A DNA stretch of 64,000 nt from Rhizobium leguminosarum (GCF_017876795.1 NZ_JAGIOR010000001.1:3560501-3624500), one strand, 5' to 3'; shown: positions 9,777-20,945, counted from the first letter of the stretch. Notes: generated by a model not told the origin, from the sequence alone. Numbers and translations: made by a program.

Positions 9777-10604
9777 TCAGACGCTGTCCGTCTTGGCAAC
9801 GTCCGCGGATTCGGTGTCCTTTTCGACCGCCTGCCGAGCACGCTGGCGCTCCACGAGTCGCGCCGCATGGATAGAAATCTCGTAGAGAAGGATCGTCGGT
9901 ATCGCAAGGCCGATCTGGGACATCGGATCCGGCGGCGTCAACACGGCGGCGACGATGAAGGCAAGCACGATGGCGAACTTGCGCTTTTCGGCGAGCCATT
10001 GCGATGTCAGAAGCCCGACACGAGCGAGCAGAGTGGTGACGACGGGAAGCTGGAAGACGAGGCCAAAGGAGAAGACCAACGTCATGATCAGGCTCAGATA
10101 TTCCGAGACCTTCGGCATCAGCGAGATCGCCACCTCGTCATGACCCGGCGCCTGCTGCATCGACAGGAAGAACCACATGACCATCGGCGTGAAGAAGAAA
10201 TAGACGAGAGCACCGCCCATCAGGAACAGGACTGGTGAGGCGATCAGGAATGGCAGGAAGGCCTGACGCTCGTTCTTGTAGAGGCCGGGCGCCACGAACT
10301 TGTAGACCTGGGCGGCAATGATCGGAAAAGCGACCACGAGGCCGCCGAACATCGCCACTTTGACCTGCGTGAAGAAAAATTCCTGTGGCGCGGTGTAGAT
10401 CAGCTGGGCCTTCTCGACGTCGAGATGCGCCCATATTACGGCTGTCTTGTAGGGGATGACCAGGTAGTTGAAGAGATGCTTGGCAAAAAAGAAGCATGCG
10501 ATGAAGGCGACGAAAAACGCGCCGATCGACCAGATCAGCCGCGTGCGCAGCTCCATCAGGTGCTCGATCAACGGCTGCGGCTTATCTTCTGTCTCACCGC
10601 TCAT
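9777..10604 (-). CDS. tatC: Sec-independent protein translocase TatC
   Basis: 275 residues with six TM helices. The N-terminal signature [17 protein letters not shown] (about residues 10-26) holds the conserved EL-R that contacts twin-arginine signal peptides, and the periplasmic loop includes [20 protein letters not shown]. TatC is the signal-receptor core of the Tat translocase. The start overlaps the tatB stop by 4 bases. At least one likely Tat substrate is encoded in this window (the DctP-type protein at 44983-45981). Confidence 0.97.
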   Translation of the reverse strand: MSGETEDKPQPLIEHLMELRTRLIWSIGAFFVAFIACFFFAKHLFNYLVIPYKTAVIWAHLDVEKAQLIYTAPQEFFFTQVKVAMFGGLVVAFPIIAAQVYKFVAPGLYKNERQAFLPFLIASPVLFLMGGALVYFFFTPMVMWFFLSMQQAPGHDEVAISLMPKVSEYLSLIMTLVFSFGLVFQLPVVTTLLARVGLLTSQWLAEKRKFAIVLAFIVAAVLTPPDPMSQIGLAIPTILLYEISIHAARLVERQRARQAVEKDTESADVAKTDSV

Positions 10605-11212
10605 GCCTCGTCCTTCTTCTTCATCTGCACCGGCGTCTTCGGCGCTGCAGGCTTCCTGACCGCCGTCGTGCGCTTCGGCTTTTCCACAGGCGCGGCAATG
10701 GCAAAGGCGGCCTTATCTGCGGCCTTGGCGCGTGGCTTGCGCGGAGCCTTCGGCTTGGCGGCAACCGTTTCGGCCTGGACGATCGCGGCTGCTGCGACGG
10801 GTTCAGGCTGCGCAGGTGCCGGCACCAATGGCGGCGTTTCCGGCAGGCTCATCGACGGCGTCGGCGTGGAAGCCGCAGCCGGCGGCACCTCGGTCTTGTT
10901 TTCCGGGGCCACGGTCGCCTTCTGCAGGTCGGCCTTGATCTCGTTGCCCATCTGGCGAAGCGGGTTCATCGCCTCGCGCAGGCTGTTCACCGGGTTGAGC
11001 TTCTGGGCGTCGCTGAGCGTCTGGCGGACATCGTCGAGCTCTGCCTCGCGCAATGCTTCGTCGAACTGCGCACGGAAGTCACCCGCCACCTTGCGGGCGC
11101 GTTGCGTCATCTTGCCGAAAGCGCGCAGCATCGGCGGCAAATCCTTGGGACCGACAACCACGATCAGGACGACCGCGATGACCAAAAGCTCGGTCCAGCC
11201 AATATCGAACAT
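10601..11212 (-). CDS. tatB: Sec-independent protein translocase TatB
   Basis: 203 residues. The N-terminal TM helix MFDIGWTELLVIAVVLIVVV with E8 is followed by GPKDLPPMLRAFGKMTQRAR, the amphipathic helix of TatB. The remainder is a long Pro/Ala/Lys-rich tail, which is common in alphaproteobacterial TatB and poorly conserved. It lies 51 bp after tatA. Confidence 0.95.
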   Translation of the reverse strand: MFDIGWTELLVIAVVLIVVVGPKDLPPMLRAFGKMTQRARKVAGDFRAQFDEALREAELDDVRQTLSDAQKLNPVNSLREAMNPLRQMGNEIKADLQKATVAPENKTEVPPAAASTPTPSMSLPETPPLVPAPAQPEPVAAAAIVQAETVAAKPKAPRKPRAKAADKAAFAIAAPVEKPKRTTAVRKPAAPKTPVQMKKKDEA

Positions 11213-11263
11213 GCAAGGCTCCTGGACGGGAAGCGCGGGGGCTGCGCTTTTTCCCGGACTTGA

Positions 11264-11458
11264 TTACTTCGTTTCGTCGGCCTTGTGATCGACGGTCTTT
11301 GACGTGTCCGGCGCGTCTTCGTCCGTCATGCCCTTCTTGAAGCTCTTGATGCCCTTGGCAACATCGCCCATCAGTTCCGGGATCTTACCACGACCGAACA
11401 GCAACAGCACGATGACCAGAACGATCAACCAGTGCCACATGCTAAAAGAACCTATCAT
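11264..11458 (-). CDS. tatA: Sec-independent protein translocase TatA
   Basis: 64 residues from ATG at 11458. A GTG at 11464 is also in frame, but the GGGAG at about 11472-11468 is better spaced (9 bases) to the ATG. The sequence [20 protein letters not shown] is the single TM helix, followed by [20 protein letters not shown], the FG hinge and amphipathic helix of TatA. It is the pore-forming subunit, encoded first in tatABC. Confidence 0.95.
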   Translation of the reverse strand: MIGSFSMWHWLIVLVIVLLLFGRGKIPELMGDVAKGIKSFKKGMTDEDAPDTSKTVDHKADETK

Positions 11459-11644
11459 TTGCACTTACTCCCTTTATTCGATGTTCCCATGATGTAAGGA
11501 TTTCCGACACCGTTTTCCAACATCAAGCCCTTTGAACTGCGCTTAATGTCACGGTATCGCCCTTTGTGACAAGCCATTGACCCGTCGAAAAGTGATGGCC
11601 CCCATTGTTTTCGCCATGCATGGCAAAAGCAAGACGCAAGCCCC

Positions 11645-12361
11645 TCAATCTTCGGAGGCGCCGCGCGGCGCCAGCAGCCCCAGTTCTTCGAGGTCCATCT
11701 GAGTGATCGGATCCTCGTCCTCGGTCAGTTCGTCGTTCATCAACGGCGAGGGAATATTGAAATTCGCCGGAATCCGGCCCGACAGCAAGCCCGCTCCCTT
11801 CAATTCTTCGAGACCGGGCAGGTCACGCAGTTCCTCGAGACCGAAATGGTCGAGGAAATCGCGTGTCGTGCCCAGTGTCACCGGCCGGCCCGGCGTGCGC
11901 CGGCGGCCGCGAAACCGCACCCAGCCGGCTTCCATCAGCACGTCGAGCGTGCCGCGCGAGGTCTGAACCCCGCGGATATCCTCGATTTCGGCACGGGTCA
12001 CCGGCTGGTGATAGGCAATGATCGCCAGCACTTCCAGTGCGGCGCGCGAAAGCTTCTTCACCTCGTTTTCATCGCGGCGGATGACGAAGGACAGATCGGC
12101 CGCGGTGCGGAAAGCCCAGGCGCCCTCGATCTGCACAAGGTTGACGCCGCGGGGCGCATATTGCGCCTTCAGACGCAGCATGATTGCGCGCACGTCAGTA
12201 TTCTCAGCCAGACGATCAGCCAGGAAGCTCTCCGACACCGGCTGCGAGGAGGCGAAGACCAGCGCCTCGGCGATGCGCTCTGCCTCGATCTCCGCCTGCA
12301 GGTCGCGGCCCCTGCCTTCGAAATCGTCCTCGAAATCCTCATCGCTCTTCGGATCGATCAA
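11645..12361 (-). CDS. scpB: Segregation and condensation protein B
   Basis: 238 residues with two winged-helix domains. The motif VLAIIAYHQPVTRAEIEDIR is the ScpB signature at about residues 110-129, followed by LMEAGWVRFRGRRRTPGRPV. ScpB binds ScpA and the Smc ATPase in the condensin complex. The start overlaps the scpA stop by 4 bases. Confidence 0.95.
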   Translation of the reverse strand: MIDPKSDEDFEDDFEGRGRDLQAEIEAERIAEALVFASSQPVSESFLADRLAENTDVRAIMLRLKAQYAPRGVNLVQIEGAWAFRTAADLSFVIRRDENEVKKLSRAALEVLAIIAYHQPVTRAEIEDIRGVQTSRGTLDVLMEAGWVRFRGRRRTPGRPVTLGTTRDFLDHFGLEELRDLPGLEELKGAGLLSGRIPANFNIPSPLMNDELTEDEDPITQMDLEELGLLAPRGASED

Positions 12362-13218
12362 GCCGGCTGCTCCTGCTCCACCACCTGCAGCGTGGCGTGT
12401 TTGGGACCGCGGCGCATGTATATCGGCTGAAACGCGCCGTCCTGGCGGATTTCCAGCTTGCCCTCGCGCACCAGCTCCAGCGAGGCGGCAAAAGCGCTGG
12501 CGATCGCCGTGACGCGTTCCTCGGGGCCTGCGAGATAGCGCAGCAGATAATGCTCCATCGCCGTCCAGTCGCCGACCTCGCCGATCATCTGGGTCAGCAA
12601 TTCGCGGGCATCGGTCAGCGACCAGACGCTGCGCCTCTCGATCGTCACATGGGTGACGGCATTGCGCTGGCGTAGCGCCGCATAGGCGGTCAAAAGATCG
12701 TAGAGGCTGGCCGCATAAGCGGATTGCTGCCGGTCGGGAATATGCTCGGGCGCGCCGCGCACGAAGATGTCGCGGCCGAGGCGGTTGCGGTTGACGAGGC
12801 CTTCGGCCGCCTGGCGCATGGCTTCGAGGCGTTTCAGCCGGAAGGCGAGCGTTGCCGCCAGTTCCTCGCCGGAAGGACCGTCATCCTTGACCTGCTGGGG
12901 AATGAGCAGCCTCGACTTGAGAAAAGCGAGCCAGGCTGCCATGACGAGATAGTCGGCGGCAAGTTCGATGCGGATGCGCCGGGCGCTTTCGACGAACTGC
13001 AGATATTGCTCGGCAAGCGCCAGCACCGAAATGCGCGACAGATCAACCTTCTGGTTGCGGGCAAGATAGAGCAACAGGTCGAGCGGTCCTTCAAAGCCGG
13101 CGACATCGATCACCAGCGCCGGCTCGTGGCTGGCGCGCTCGGCACCATTTTCCTGCCACAGCTTGTCCATCGGCGTTGCCGCCTGCGGACGCTCCGTGCC
13201 CTTGACCGTGTTCACCAC
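12358..13218 (-). CDS. scpA: Segregation and condensation protein A
   Basis: 286 residues as drawn from 13218; a shorter start at Met-17 (13170) is possible. The kleisin N-terminal motif is VAGFEGPLDLLLYLARNQKV at about residues 43-62, followed by ISVLALAEQYLQFVE. The C-terminal winged helix bridges Smc heads. It lies 15 bp after nagZ and is coupled to scpB. Confidence 0.95.
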   Translation of the reverse strand: MVNTVKGTERPQAATPMDKLWQENGAERASHEPALVIDVAGFEGPLDLLLYLARNQKVDLSRISVLALAEQYLQFVESARRIRIELAADYLVMAAWLAFLKSRLLIPQQVKDDGPSGEELAATLAFRLKRLEAMRQAAEGLVNRNRLGRDIFVRGAPEHIPDRQQSAYAASLYDLLTAYAALRQRNAVTHVTIERRSVWSLTDARELLTQMIGEVGDWTAMEHYLLRYLAGPEERVTAIASAFAASLELVREGKLEIRQDGAFQPIYMRRGPKHATLQVVEQEQPA

Positions 13219-13233
13219 CCTGCTCCTCTACAA

Positions 13234-14247
13234 TCAGACCGTCGCAAACATCGCCTCGAATTCCGCCCTCAATTCCGCTTCGTCGGCGGCATCTGCCGCC
13301 GTGAAGCCCGCCTCCACCGCTTTTGCGCGGGCAAGCGATTGACCGGCGAGCGACGGCACATTTGCCACGACATCGCGCATCTCGTCCATATCGCCGTTGC
13401 AATGCAGCACGATATCGCATCCGCCTGCAATGATATTCGCCGCGCGTTGACCGATCGTGCCGGAAAGAGCATTCATCGAGCTGTCGTCGGAGAGCAGCAG
13501 ACCGGTAAAGCCGATATGCTCGCGGATGATGCCGTCGGTCACTTTGCGCGACGTCGTCGCCGGATTGTCGGGGTCGATGGCGGTGAAGACGACGTGGCAG
13601 GTCATCGCCATCAACTCGTCCTTCATGGCGACGAAGGGCGGGAAATCATGGGCTTCCAATTCATCGCGCGAGACGGTGACGACAGGCAGTTCCAGATGTG
13701 AGTCCGCAAAGCCGCGTCCGTGACCGGGCATATGCTTCATCACCGGCAACAGACCACCGGCCTTCAATCCTTCGGCAGCCGCCCGGCCCATCGCGATGAC
13801 GGTCTCGGGATCGCCGCCATAGGCGCGGTCGCCGATGACGTTGCTGCTGCCCTCGACCGGCACATCGAGCACCGGCAGACAATCGACATCGATGCCGAGG
13901 CGTGAAAGATCGAAGGCGTGCAGCCGCGACATCGCCCAGGCGGCACGGAGCCCAAGCGCCGGGTCGCGGCGATAGAGATCGCCGAGCGCCTGGCCGGAAG
14001 GATAACGTGCGAGAACCGGCGGACGGATGCGCTGGACGCGGCCACCCTCCTGGTCGATTAGCACCGGTACATGCCAGCCGACGCTGTCGCGCAATTCGGC
14101 GACAAGATCTGTAATCTGCGCTGCTTCGGAGATGTTGCGCCCGAAGAGGATGAAGCCCCAGGGCCGTTCGCCCCGATAGAGGGCTTTCTCTTCGGATGTG
14201 AGGGCAAGGCCGCTGCAGCCAAGGATCATCGCTTTTGATTCGGTCAT
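13234..14247 (-). CDS. nagZ: Beta-N-acetylhexosaminidase (GH3)
   Basis: 337 residues from ATG at 14247 (MTESKAMILGCSGLALTSEE); an in-frame extension to 14304 is less NagZ-like. GH3 signatures: LIDQEGGRVQRIRPP at about residues 63-77 and MKHMPGHGRGFADSHLELPV with the catalytic His/Asp dyad at about 165-184; the nucleophile Asp is in LLLSDDSSMNALSG. NagZ removes GlcNAc from anhydromuropeptides in cell-wall recycling. No strong Shine-Dalgarno is seen, which leaves the exact start uncertain. In alphaproteobacteria nagZ often stands before scpAB, as here. Confidence 0.95.
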   Translation of the reverse strand: MTESKAMILGCSGLALTSEEKALYRGERPWGFILFGRNISEAAQITDLVAELRDSVGWHVPVLIDQEGGRVQRIRPPVLARYPSGQALGDLYRRDPALGLRAAWAMSRLHAFDLSRLGIDVDCLPVLDVPVEGSSNVIGDRAYGGDPETVIAMGRAAAEGLKAGGLLPVMKHMPGHGRGFADSHLELPVVTVSRDELEAHDFPPFVAMKDELMAMTCHVVFTAIDPDNPATTSRKVTDGIIREHIGFTGLLLSDDSSMNALSGTIGQRAANIIAGGCDIVLHCNGDMDEMRDVVANVPSLAGQSLARAKAVEAGFTAADAADEAELRAEFEAMFATV

Positions 14248-14307
14248 ATCAGAATCATAGACGGCGCCCGGCCAAATGCGAGCAAGGTCGAAAGCGATGC
14301 ACAAAAA

Positions 14308-14338
14308 AGAGCGGCGGACCGATCCGGCCCGCCGCTCT
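14308..14338 (-). terminator. Intrinsic terminator of the SPOR-domain gene
   Basis: Ten-base arms AGAGCGGCGG / CCGCCGCTCT; read on the minus strand the hairpin is followed directly by TTTTTTG. It lies 24 bp after the stop of the SPOR gene and just before nagZ. Confidence 0.9.
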
Positions 14339-14361
14339 CGTTATTCCATTCAAACCCGATG

Positions 14362-17300
14362 CTACTTGGAGATCAGGCAGCTGCCGCCCGCGGCGCGATA
14401 CTGTTCGCAGAGCGCTGCGGCCTCGTCCTTGGAACCGGCCGGAATGCGGACGCGGTAGAAAGTGCCCTTGCCGGCGATATCGGCCTTGCGGATCTCATGT
14501 GCGCGGCCACCAAGCACGCTGGCGAATTTCTTCGACAGGTTGGCATAGGATTTGGTCGCTTCGTCTTGCGACGGCAACGAAGCGATCTGGATGCCGTAGC
14601 CGCCAGCGGACGCGGCCGGTTGCGGCTGAGCGGCGACCGGTGCTGCGGCCGCGACCTCAGTCGTCTTCGGCTGCTGCGCCGGCTTCGGCTGTTGTGCGGG
14701 CGGGCGGACATTGCCCTTCTCGGTCACGGTGCCGACAACGTTGACGGGCTGGTCGGCCGGGCGGGCGATCGGAACCGGAGCGGTATCGGTCGTCGCCGTG
14801 GTCTTGACCGGGCGCACCGGCGGTTGGACCGGGGCGGGATTTGCAGCCTGCGTGTCGGCGCCACCTGTAAGCGGCGGCTGCGCCGGCGTCGTTTCGGCTG
14901 GTGCTCCAGAACGGGTATCGGCGGAAGCAACCTCGGCGCTTGACGGGAAGCTTGCGGCCGTTCCGCCGACCGGCGGCACGGGCGAAGCCGATTGCGCCGA
15001 CGGGGCCGTCAACGCCGGCATCGGCTGAGCAGACGATGCCACCGGAGCAGCCGGCTGGTCGACGGGCGCTGGTTCCTCGCGGGCGACCAGCGTGCCATCG
15101 GGCTTGACGATCATCGTGCGGACCTTGCGCGGCGAAACGGACGGCGCCTTGTCGGCATCGCTGGCGGGAGCGTTGTCGGCATTGTCCTGGTTCGGCAGCA
15201 GACGCGGATCCTCCGTCTCACCGACTGCGGTCGGCGTGACCTGATCACCCGGGTTGGCGTTCTCGTCGTCCTCAGGCAGTGCTTCCGGTGTCAGCGTGCG
15301 CTGGACGACATCGACCGGCGCTTCGTCGGAAGAAACCAACGCCTTCTGCTTCGGCTCCTCGGCAGAACCGGCAACACGGTCGTAGACGGCCTTGTCCTGG
15401 TTCGGCACGGTCTTGCCGCCGGGATTTTCCGGAACGACCTTGACCGGCTCCTTGTCGGCAGCGATCACGCGCGGCTCGCCCGATGCGACAATGCCGAGCC
15501 CCTCGCCGTTCCAGAAGGAGGAATAGACACCATAACCGACGCCGGCGAAGACCACGAGCACGACGGCTCCGGCAAGCAGCCGGCGCATCGACCGGGCCCG
15601 GCTGAAATCAGCCGCCTGGCTTGCCGATTCAATCCGAACTTCGGAGGTTTCGCGGCGCTCGACCGGCTCGCGCACGCTGCGGCGGAAATCCTCCTCCAGC
15701 GCCCGTTCGAAATCATCGAGGCCATCGGCGATGGTGGGCTTGACCACCTTTGCCGCTGCGGCAGCCGTATCGCTGGCCGGCGCCGGGTTTTCCCGCGGCT
15801 TGGCCGGTTCGAAGAAGCTGGCGATCTCCGCGTCGAGATCGAAATCGAAATCCTGAGTTTTCGCGACCGGCGCGGGCTGCTCGACCGGCGGCAGCGCCGG
15901 CACGTGCATGTCCTCGACAGCCTCCGGACGATCCTCCGGATCGGATATCATCGCCGGATCAAACGGCAAGTCTTCGGTCGAGTCAGCGACAGACGTCCCG
16001 TTGAAGGCCGGAGCCGGAGTTGGAACCTGAGCTTGGGGCTCGGCAACGACGGCCGGAGCAGGCCATGCGGGGGCGGAAGCCGCCTGCTGGAAAGCAGGAA
16101 TTTGCGGCTCGGGCGCAAAGACGGGGGCGGACCGAGGAGAGACGGCAGCGGCCTGCTCGGGAGCACGGGCTAGCGGTCCCGGCTGCGGCGCGGGTTCAGC
16201 CGGCGTCACCTCGGGCGGTTCGGAGAAATCGAGATCGGCGAGTTCCAGCTCGATGCCGGCAAGATCCAGCTCGAAATCATGGCCGGCGAAGGGATCGTCG
16301 GCTTCCGGTACAGGTTGCGGTGCCCGCGAATATGCAGTCGCGGCAGACTGAAGTGCAGCGACCTCGGCAAGCTGCGGCGCGACCGGCCTTACGGTTTCAG
16401 CAGCATAGACCGGAGCCGGCTCGACCAGAGCAGGCCGAACGGCAGCCACGGCGACCGGCGCCGGCGCGATCACTTGCGGCTGGACAAATGCGGCGGCAAC
16501 GGGGGCTGCCTCGATCGATTCGGCCTGCGGCGAAACCGTCGCCGGATTGGGGCGTTGCGGCACCGGATAACGCGAGACGTCGGCGAGCAGATCGTCAAGA
16601 TCGAAAGTGCCGGCAGTGTGCGGAACGTCGGGCACGACCTCGGTCAGCGCGGCATCGGCCTGGATCTCACCTTCGACGGCGGCGGCAATGAGATCGAAAC
16701 CGGCGTCGGACCCGAAATCTTCCAGCTCGTCTTCGGTTTCGACGAAGTCCTCGACCTCGGCAACCTCTTCCGGCACGATCACCTCGTCGTGGCGATCGAG
16801 CTCGGCGGGGAAGCCAAGCGACGGAGACGCGGATTCGAATTCCTCGGACGGCTCGGCAGTGAGGATGGGAGCCAATTGCTCGACGGCGGGGACGGACTGC
16901 TCGATCACGGGCTGCGGCTCTGCAGCGGGCAGATCGGCGGAAGGCGCTTCAGCCACCGGCGCCGCGGCCGCTTCGACCACAGATTCGGGCGCCGGCGGAA
17001 CAACAGCTTCCTCGCGTTTCGCGGCGTGGAAATTGGCAAGCGGCAACCTGATGCTGGCGGCCGACCATTGCGGCGCCTTGGCGGGCTGCGGCAGCGAAGA
17101 GACCGGGGCAGCACCGATCGACAGCTCAAGTTCCTCGATCAGGTCGCGGGCACCGCCGATAGCCGATTGCACCGGCGTCTCGGAAGCGGGCTCGACGGAA
17201 AGCCGCTGCGGCCAAGCCGCCGGGTCGGCGGCGGGCGCATCCCAGTTGCTTGCTGCATGTACAGTTGCTTCGTCAGCCTCAACGGAGGCGACGGAAACCG

Positions 17301-17622
17301 GCTCGGCGACCTCCGGCCTCTCGGTAGCCGGAGAAGCATCGAGAACGGGCTCGATGTAATCCTCAGGAGTGACGTCGTCAGAGATCGGTTCGGCTGGCCG
17401 ATCGAGTTCTGCGAGCGGACGTGGCGAATCGTAACGGTCAAACTCGCGCCCAAGCTCGTCCTCGAGATCGAGGGCGGGCTCGTGCCGCGCGGTCTCGGTT
17501 ATCGTGTTTGCTGCAACACGCGGCTCGAAGCCGACGATACGGGCAAGTTCGGCCAACGGATCATCGTCGGCAAACAGATCATCTTTTCCGCGCGTATCAT
17601 ACGCAAGTTGTTTATCAGCCAT
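14362..17622 (-). CDS. Large SPOR-domain membrane protein
   Basis: 1086 residues from ATG at 17622 (MADKQLAYDTRGKDDLF). The first roughly 670 residues are acidic, Pro/Ala/Glu-rich low complexity. One TM helix, LLAGAVVLVVFAGVGYGVY, lies at about residue 680-700; it is followed by another Pro/Ala-rich region, and a C-terminal SPOR domain (GYGIQIASLPSQDEATKSYA ... FYRVRIPAGSKDEAAALCEQ). SPOR domains bind glycan strands stripped of stem peptides at the division site, so a role in septal peptidoglycan is expected. The gene stands between argS and nagZ, as in other Rhizobiaceae, where it is annotated only by the SPOR domain. Confidence 0.9.
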   Translation of the reverse strand: MADKQLAYDTRGKDDLFADDDPLAELARIVGFEPRVAANTITETARHEPALDLEDELGREFDRYDSPRPLAELDRPAEPISDDVTPEDYIEPVLDASPATERPEVAEPVSVASVEADEATVHAASNWDAPAADPAAWPQRLSVEPASETPVQSAIGGARDLIEELELSIGAAPVSSLPQPAKAPQWSAASIRLPLANFHAAKREEAVVPPAPESVVEAAAAPVAEAPSADLPAAEPQPVIEQSVPAVEQLAPILTAEPSEEFESASPSLGFPAELDRHDEVIVPEEVAEVEDFVETEDELEDFGSDAGFDLIAAAVEGEIQADAALTEVVPDVPHTAGTFDLDDLLADVSRYPVPQRPNPATVSPQAESIEAAPVAAAFVQPQVIAPAPVAVAAVRPALVEPAPVYAAETVRPVAPQLAEVAALQSAATAYSRAPQPVPEADDPFAGHDFELDLAGIELELADLDFSEPPEVTPAEPAPQPGPLARAPEQAAAVSPRSAPVFAPEPQIPAFQQAASAPAWPAPAVVAEPQAQVPTPAPAFNGTSVADSTEDLPFDPAMISDPEDRPEAVEDMHVPALPPVEQPAPVAKTQDFDFDLDAEIASFFEPAKPRENPAPASDTAAAAAKVVKPTIADGLDDFERALEEDFRRSVREPVERRETSEVRIESASQAADFSRARSMRRLLAGAVVLVVFAGVGYGVYSSFWNGEGLGIVASGEPRVIAADKEPVKVVPENPGGKTVPNQDKAVYDRVAGSAEEPKQKALVSSDEAPVDVVQRTLTPEALPEDDENANPGDQVTPTAVGETEDPRLLPNQDNADNAPASDADKAPSVSPRKVRTMIVKPDGTLVAREEPAPVDQPAAPVASSAQPMPALTAPSAQSASPVPPVGGTAASFPSSAEVASADTRSGAPAETTPAQPPLTGGADTQAANPAPVQPPVRPVKTTATTDTAPVPIARPADQPVNVVGTVTEKGNVRPPAQQPKPAQQPKTTEVAAAAPVAAQPQPAASAGGYGIQIASLPSQDEATKSYANLSKKFASVLGGRAHEIRKADIAGKGTFYRVRIPAGSKDEAAALCEQYRAAGGSCLISK

Positions 17623-17683
17623 GCCTATCCCACTCGCAAACGCCAACTCTGAAATGCCAGCGCATTGTGGGGAAATGGTGACG

Positions 17684-19441
17684 TTATCGCATTTCGTCCG
17701 GTGCGGCAGTGCCTGTAATGGCAAGTCCCGACTTCAAAACCGACGCGACGGCGTACACCAGCCCAAGTCTGGCAATAGTTGATTCTCGGTTTTTATCATT
17801 AACAAATCGTAATTCCGGCTGATCTTTACCTTTGTTCCAGTGCGCGTGGAAAGAACTTGCGAGGTCGTAGAGGTAAAAAGCGACCCGATGCGGCTCCTGC
17901 GACTGGGCTGCAGCCTCGACGATCCGCGGGAATTCGGCGAGCTTGGCGACGAGCTGCAATTCGGCCGGATCACCAATGCCTGCAACGGCTTGCGCGAGTT
18001 CGGCGGGCGAAACATCGAGGTCGCCAAAGGCCTCCCTCGCCTGCCGGAAGACCGACATGCAGCGGGCATGCGCATATTGCACGTAAAAAACCGGATTATC
18101 TTTCGACTGTTCCGTCACTTTGGCGAAATCGAAGTCGAGCGGCTCGGAATTCTTGCGGTAAAGCATCATAAAACGCACCGAATCACGACCGACTTCCTCG
18201 ACGACGTCCCGAAGCGTGACGAAATCGCCCGAGCGCTTCGACATCTTCACCGGCTCGCCGTTGCGATAGAGCTTGACGAGCTGGCAGAGCAGCACTGTCA
18301 GCTTGGCCTTACCGTCCGAAACGCCGCGTGCAACCGCTTCCAGGCGCTTGACGTAGCCGCCATGGTCGGCGCCAAGCACATAGATCATCTCGTCGAAACC
18401 ACGATCGAACTTATTCTTGAAGTAGGCGACGTCGGCGGCGAAATAGGTGTAGGAGCCGTCCGATTTGATCAGCGGCCGGTCGATATCGTCGCCGACCTCG
18501 GTCGAGCGGAACAGCGTCTGTTCGCGATCCTCCCAATCCTCAGGCAGCTGGCCCTTCGGTGGCGGCAGCGTGCCTTTGTAAACGTAGCCCTTGAAGGTCA
18601 GGTCGTTGATCGCCGTGCGGATCGCGGCCGCACCATGGGCATGCAGCGTGCGTTCGGAGAAGAAGACGTCGTGATGGACGTTCAGCGCCGCCAGGTCTTC
18701 GCGGATCATCACCATCATCGCATCGATGGTGCGATCCTTGACGATTGGCATCCATTGGTCTTCCGGCATGTTGTGCAGCCGCACGCCGTAATCGGCGGCA
18801 AGCGACTGGCCGACGGGCACGAGATAGTCGCCTGGATAGAGACCCGATGGAATTTCGCCGATCTTTTCGCCGAGCGCTTCGCGATAGCGCAGGAAGACGG
18901 AACGGGCGACCACGTCGATCTGCGAGCCGGCATCGTTGATATAATATTCCTTCTCGACGCCGTAACCGGCAAAGGCGAGCAGGTTGGCGAGCGCATCGCC
19001 GACAACGGCGCCGCGGCAATGGCCGACATGCATCGGGCCGGTCGGATTGGCCGAGACATATTCGACGTTGACCTTCCGGCCCTCACCAAGCGTCGAGCGA
19101 CCGTAATCGGTGCTGGCACCGATTATCGCAGCGAGCAGCCGCTGCCAGTAGCCGACGGCTAGACGGATGTTGATGAAACCGGGGCCGGCGACCGAAACAT
19201 CGGCGACGTCGGCATCCTCCCTGAGCTTGGCGATGATGATGTCGGCCAGCGCGCGCGGGTTGGTTCCGAGCGGTTTTGCCAGCACCATCGCCGCATTGGT
19301 CGCGACGTCGCCATGGCTTACGTCACGTGGCGGCTCGACGGCGATACGGCCGAAATCGAGCTCGGATCGCTTTTCCCTGACCAGATCGATCTGTTCAAGG
19401 GCGGTTTTGATCCTGGCTTCGAAGTCGGTAAAAAGGTTCAT
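17684..19441 (-). CDS. argS: Arginine--tRNA ligase
   Basis: 585 residues from ATG at 19441 ([20 protein letters not shown]); a GTG one codon earlier is also in frame. Class I HIGH-type motif: [20 protein letters not shown] at about residues 128-147. The KMSK loop is [16 protein letters not shown]. The C-terminal anticodon-binding DALR domain ends with [20 protein letters not shown]. It charges tRNA-Arg. It follows dgt and precedes the SPOR gene. Confidence 0.97.
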   Translation of the reverse strand: MNLFTDFEARIKTALEQIDLVREKRSELDFGRIAVEPPRDVSHGDVATNAAMVLAKPLGTNPRALADIIIAKLREDADVADVSVAGPGFINIRLAVGYWQRLLAAIIGASTDYGRSTLGEGRKVNVEYVSANPTGPMHVGHCRGAVVGDALANLLAFAGYGVEKEYYINDAGSQIDVVARSVFLRYREALGEKIGEIPSGLYPGDYLVPVGQSLAADYGVRLHNMPEDQWMPIVKDRTIDAMMVMIREDLAALNVHHDVFFSERTLHAHGAAAIRTAINDLTFKGYVYKGTLPPPKGQLPEDWEDREQTLFRSTEVGDDIDRPLIKSDGSYTYFAADVAYFKNKFDRGFDEMIYVLGADHGGYVKRLEAVARGVSDGKAKLTVLLCQLVKLYRNGEPVKMSKRSGDFVTLRDVVEEVGRDSVRFMMLYRKNSEPLDFDFAKVTEQSKDNPVFYVQYAHARCMSVFRQAREAFGDLDVSPAELAQAVAGIGDPAELQLVAKLAEFPRIVEAAAQSQEPHRVAFYLYDLASSFHAHWNKGKDQPELRFVNDKNRESTIARLGLVYAVASVLKSGLAITGTAAPDEMR

Positions 19442-19505
19442 CACACTCTTCCATGCATAGGCTGTGCCAAAGGCTTAAACCGGCCTTCGGCGGGGCGACC
19501 GCTGC

Positions 19506-20723
19506 CTATCGCAAATCCGGAGTCTGGTCAAACAATCGCCTGTGGGCGCTGATCGCATAGGTGTCGGTCATGCCGGCGAGATAATCGCCGACATGGCGGG
19601 CCTTCGGCGCATCCGACAGGCCGGCGATATGATCGACCCAGTAATGGCTCTGCATCTCCTTGGGATTGGCCATGTAGGCGGCAAAGAGATCGGTGACGAT
19701 CTGGGCCGCACCGGCGCGAATGCGCATGATATCGGGATTGCGGTAGATACGTTTGAAGAGCATCGCCTTGATCAGCCTGTCGGTCTCGGCCATGTGATCG
19801 GAAAACGTGGCGATAACCCGGTCGGCACCGCGAATGTCGGCTGCGCTCTCGGGGCGCAGCAGGGAAAGGCGCTCCTGCGAGACGCCGATCACGTCTTCGA
19901 CCATGCGGGTGATCTGTCGGCGCATGATCTCATGGGTGAAGCGGCTCGGCTCCAGATGCGGGTATCGCGCCCTCACCTCGGCCATCAGCCCGGCAAGGAA
20001 CGGGATTTCCTCCAGCATATCGAAAGTCAGGTAGCCGGAGCGAAGGCCGTCGTCGATATCGTGGGTGTTATAGGCGATGTCGTCGGCGATCGCCGCCACC
20101 TGGGCCTCGAGGCTGGCATAGGTTGCCAGCTCGAGATCGTGCAGCTCGCAATAATCGAGGATCGGCTGCGGAACGGGACCGCGCGTTCCCTCACCTTCGG
20201 GCGTCAGCAGCGGACCATTGTGCTTGACCAGACCTTCGAGGCTTTCCCATGTCAGGTTGATGCCGTCGAATTCGGCATAACGCCGCTCCAGCTTGGTCAC
20301 GATGCGCAACGATTGTGCATTGTGATCGAAGCCGCCATAAGGCAGCAGCACCTCGTGCAGCGCGTCCTCGCCGGTATGACCGAACGGCGTGTGGCCGAAA
20401 TCGTGCACGAGCGCGACGCCCTCGGCCAGATCCTCATCGAGCTTCAGAGCGCGAGCGAGCGCGCGGGCAATCTGCGCCACCTCGATCGTATGCGTCAGCC
20501 GGGTGCGGTAATGATCGCCATCCTGAGCGATGAAGACCTGGGTCTTGTGCTTCAGCCGGCGGAAGGCGGTGGTATGGACGATGCGGTCACGGTCGCGCTG
20601 GAAGTCGGAGCGCGTCGGGCTTTCATCCTCCTGATAAAGCCGTCCGCGCGTCGTCCAGGGGTCGGCCGCATAGACCGCCCTTTCACTGCTGCCGAAACCT
20701 AAAGCACGCCTATCGATCGTCAT
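19506..20723 (-). CDS. dgt: Deoxyguanosinetriphosphate triphosphohydrolase-like protein (HD domain)
   Basis: 405 residues. HD-domain metal ligands are visible in [20 protein letters not shown] (first His) and [20 protein letters not shown] (HD pair). A further Asp is in [20 protein letters not shown]. The family hydrolyses dNTPs to nucleosides and triphosphate. The dgt-argS-SPOR order is a common alphaproteobacterial arrangement. It is divergent from erpA with about 220 bp between the starts. Confidence 0.95.
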   Translation of the reverse strand: MTIDRRALGFGSSERAVYAADPWTTRGRLYQEDESPTRSDFQRDRDRIVHTTAFRRLKHKTQVFIAQDGDHYRTRLTHTIEVAQIARALARALKLDEDLAEGVALVHDFGHTPFGHTGEDALHEVLLPYGGFDHNAQSLRIVTKLERRYAEFDGINLTWESLEGLVKHNGPLLTPEGEGTRGPVPQPILDYCELHDLELATYASLEAQVAAIADDIAYNTHDIDDGLRSGYLTFDMLEEIPFLAGLMAEVRARYPHLEPSRFTHEIMRRQITRMVEDVIGVSQERLSLLRPESAADIRGADRVIATFSDHMAETDRLIKAMLFKRIYRNPDIMRIRAGAAQIVTDLFAAYMANPKEMQSHYWVDHIAGLSDAPKARHVGDYLAGMTDTYAISAHRRLFDQTPDLR

Positions 20724-20945
20724 TGTTCACCGTCATCCTGCATGTTGCCGCATCTGCCCATTGACGCCGCTTTGCGCTCTTCATACCTATAGCCCGAAGA
20801 AACGGCAAAGAGGCGCTTTCTCAACCACCTCGGCGCATCATGGCCTTTTTACGAAGATCATGATAAGTTTGTTTGATATCAAGCATTTGAATATTTGAGT
20901 GCCAAAACCCATTCTCTCCGGATCTTGACCCCGGCAGGAGGAAAC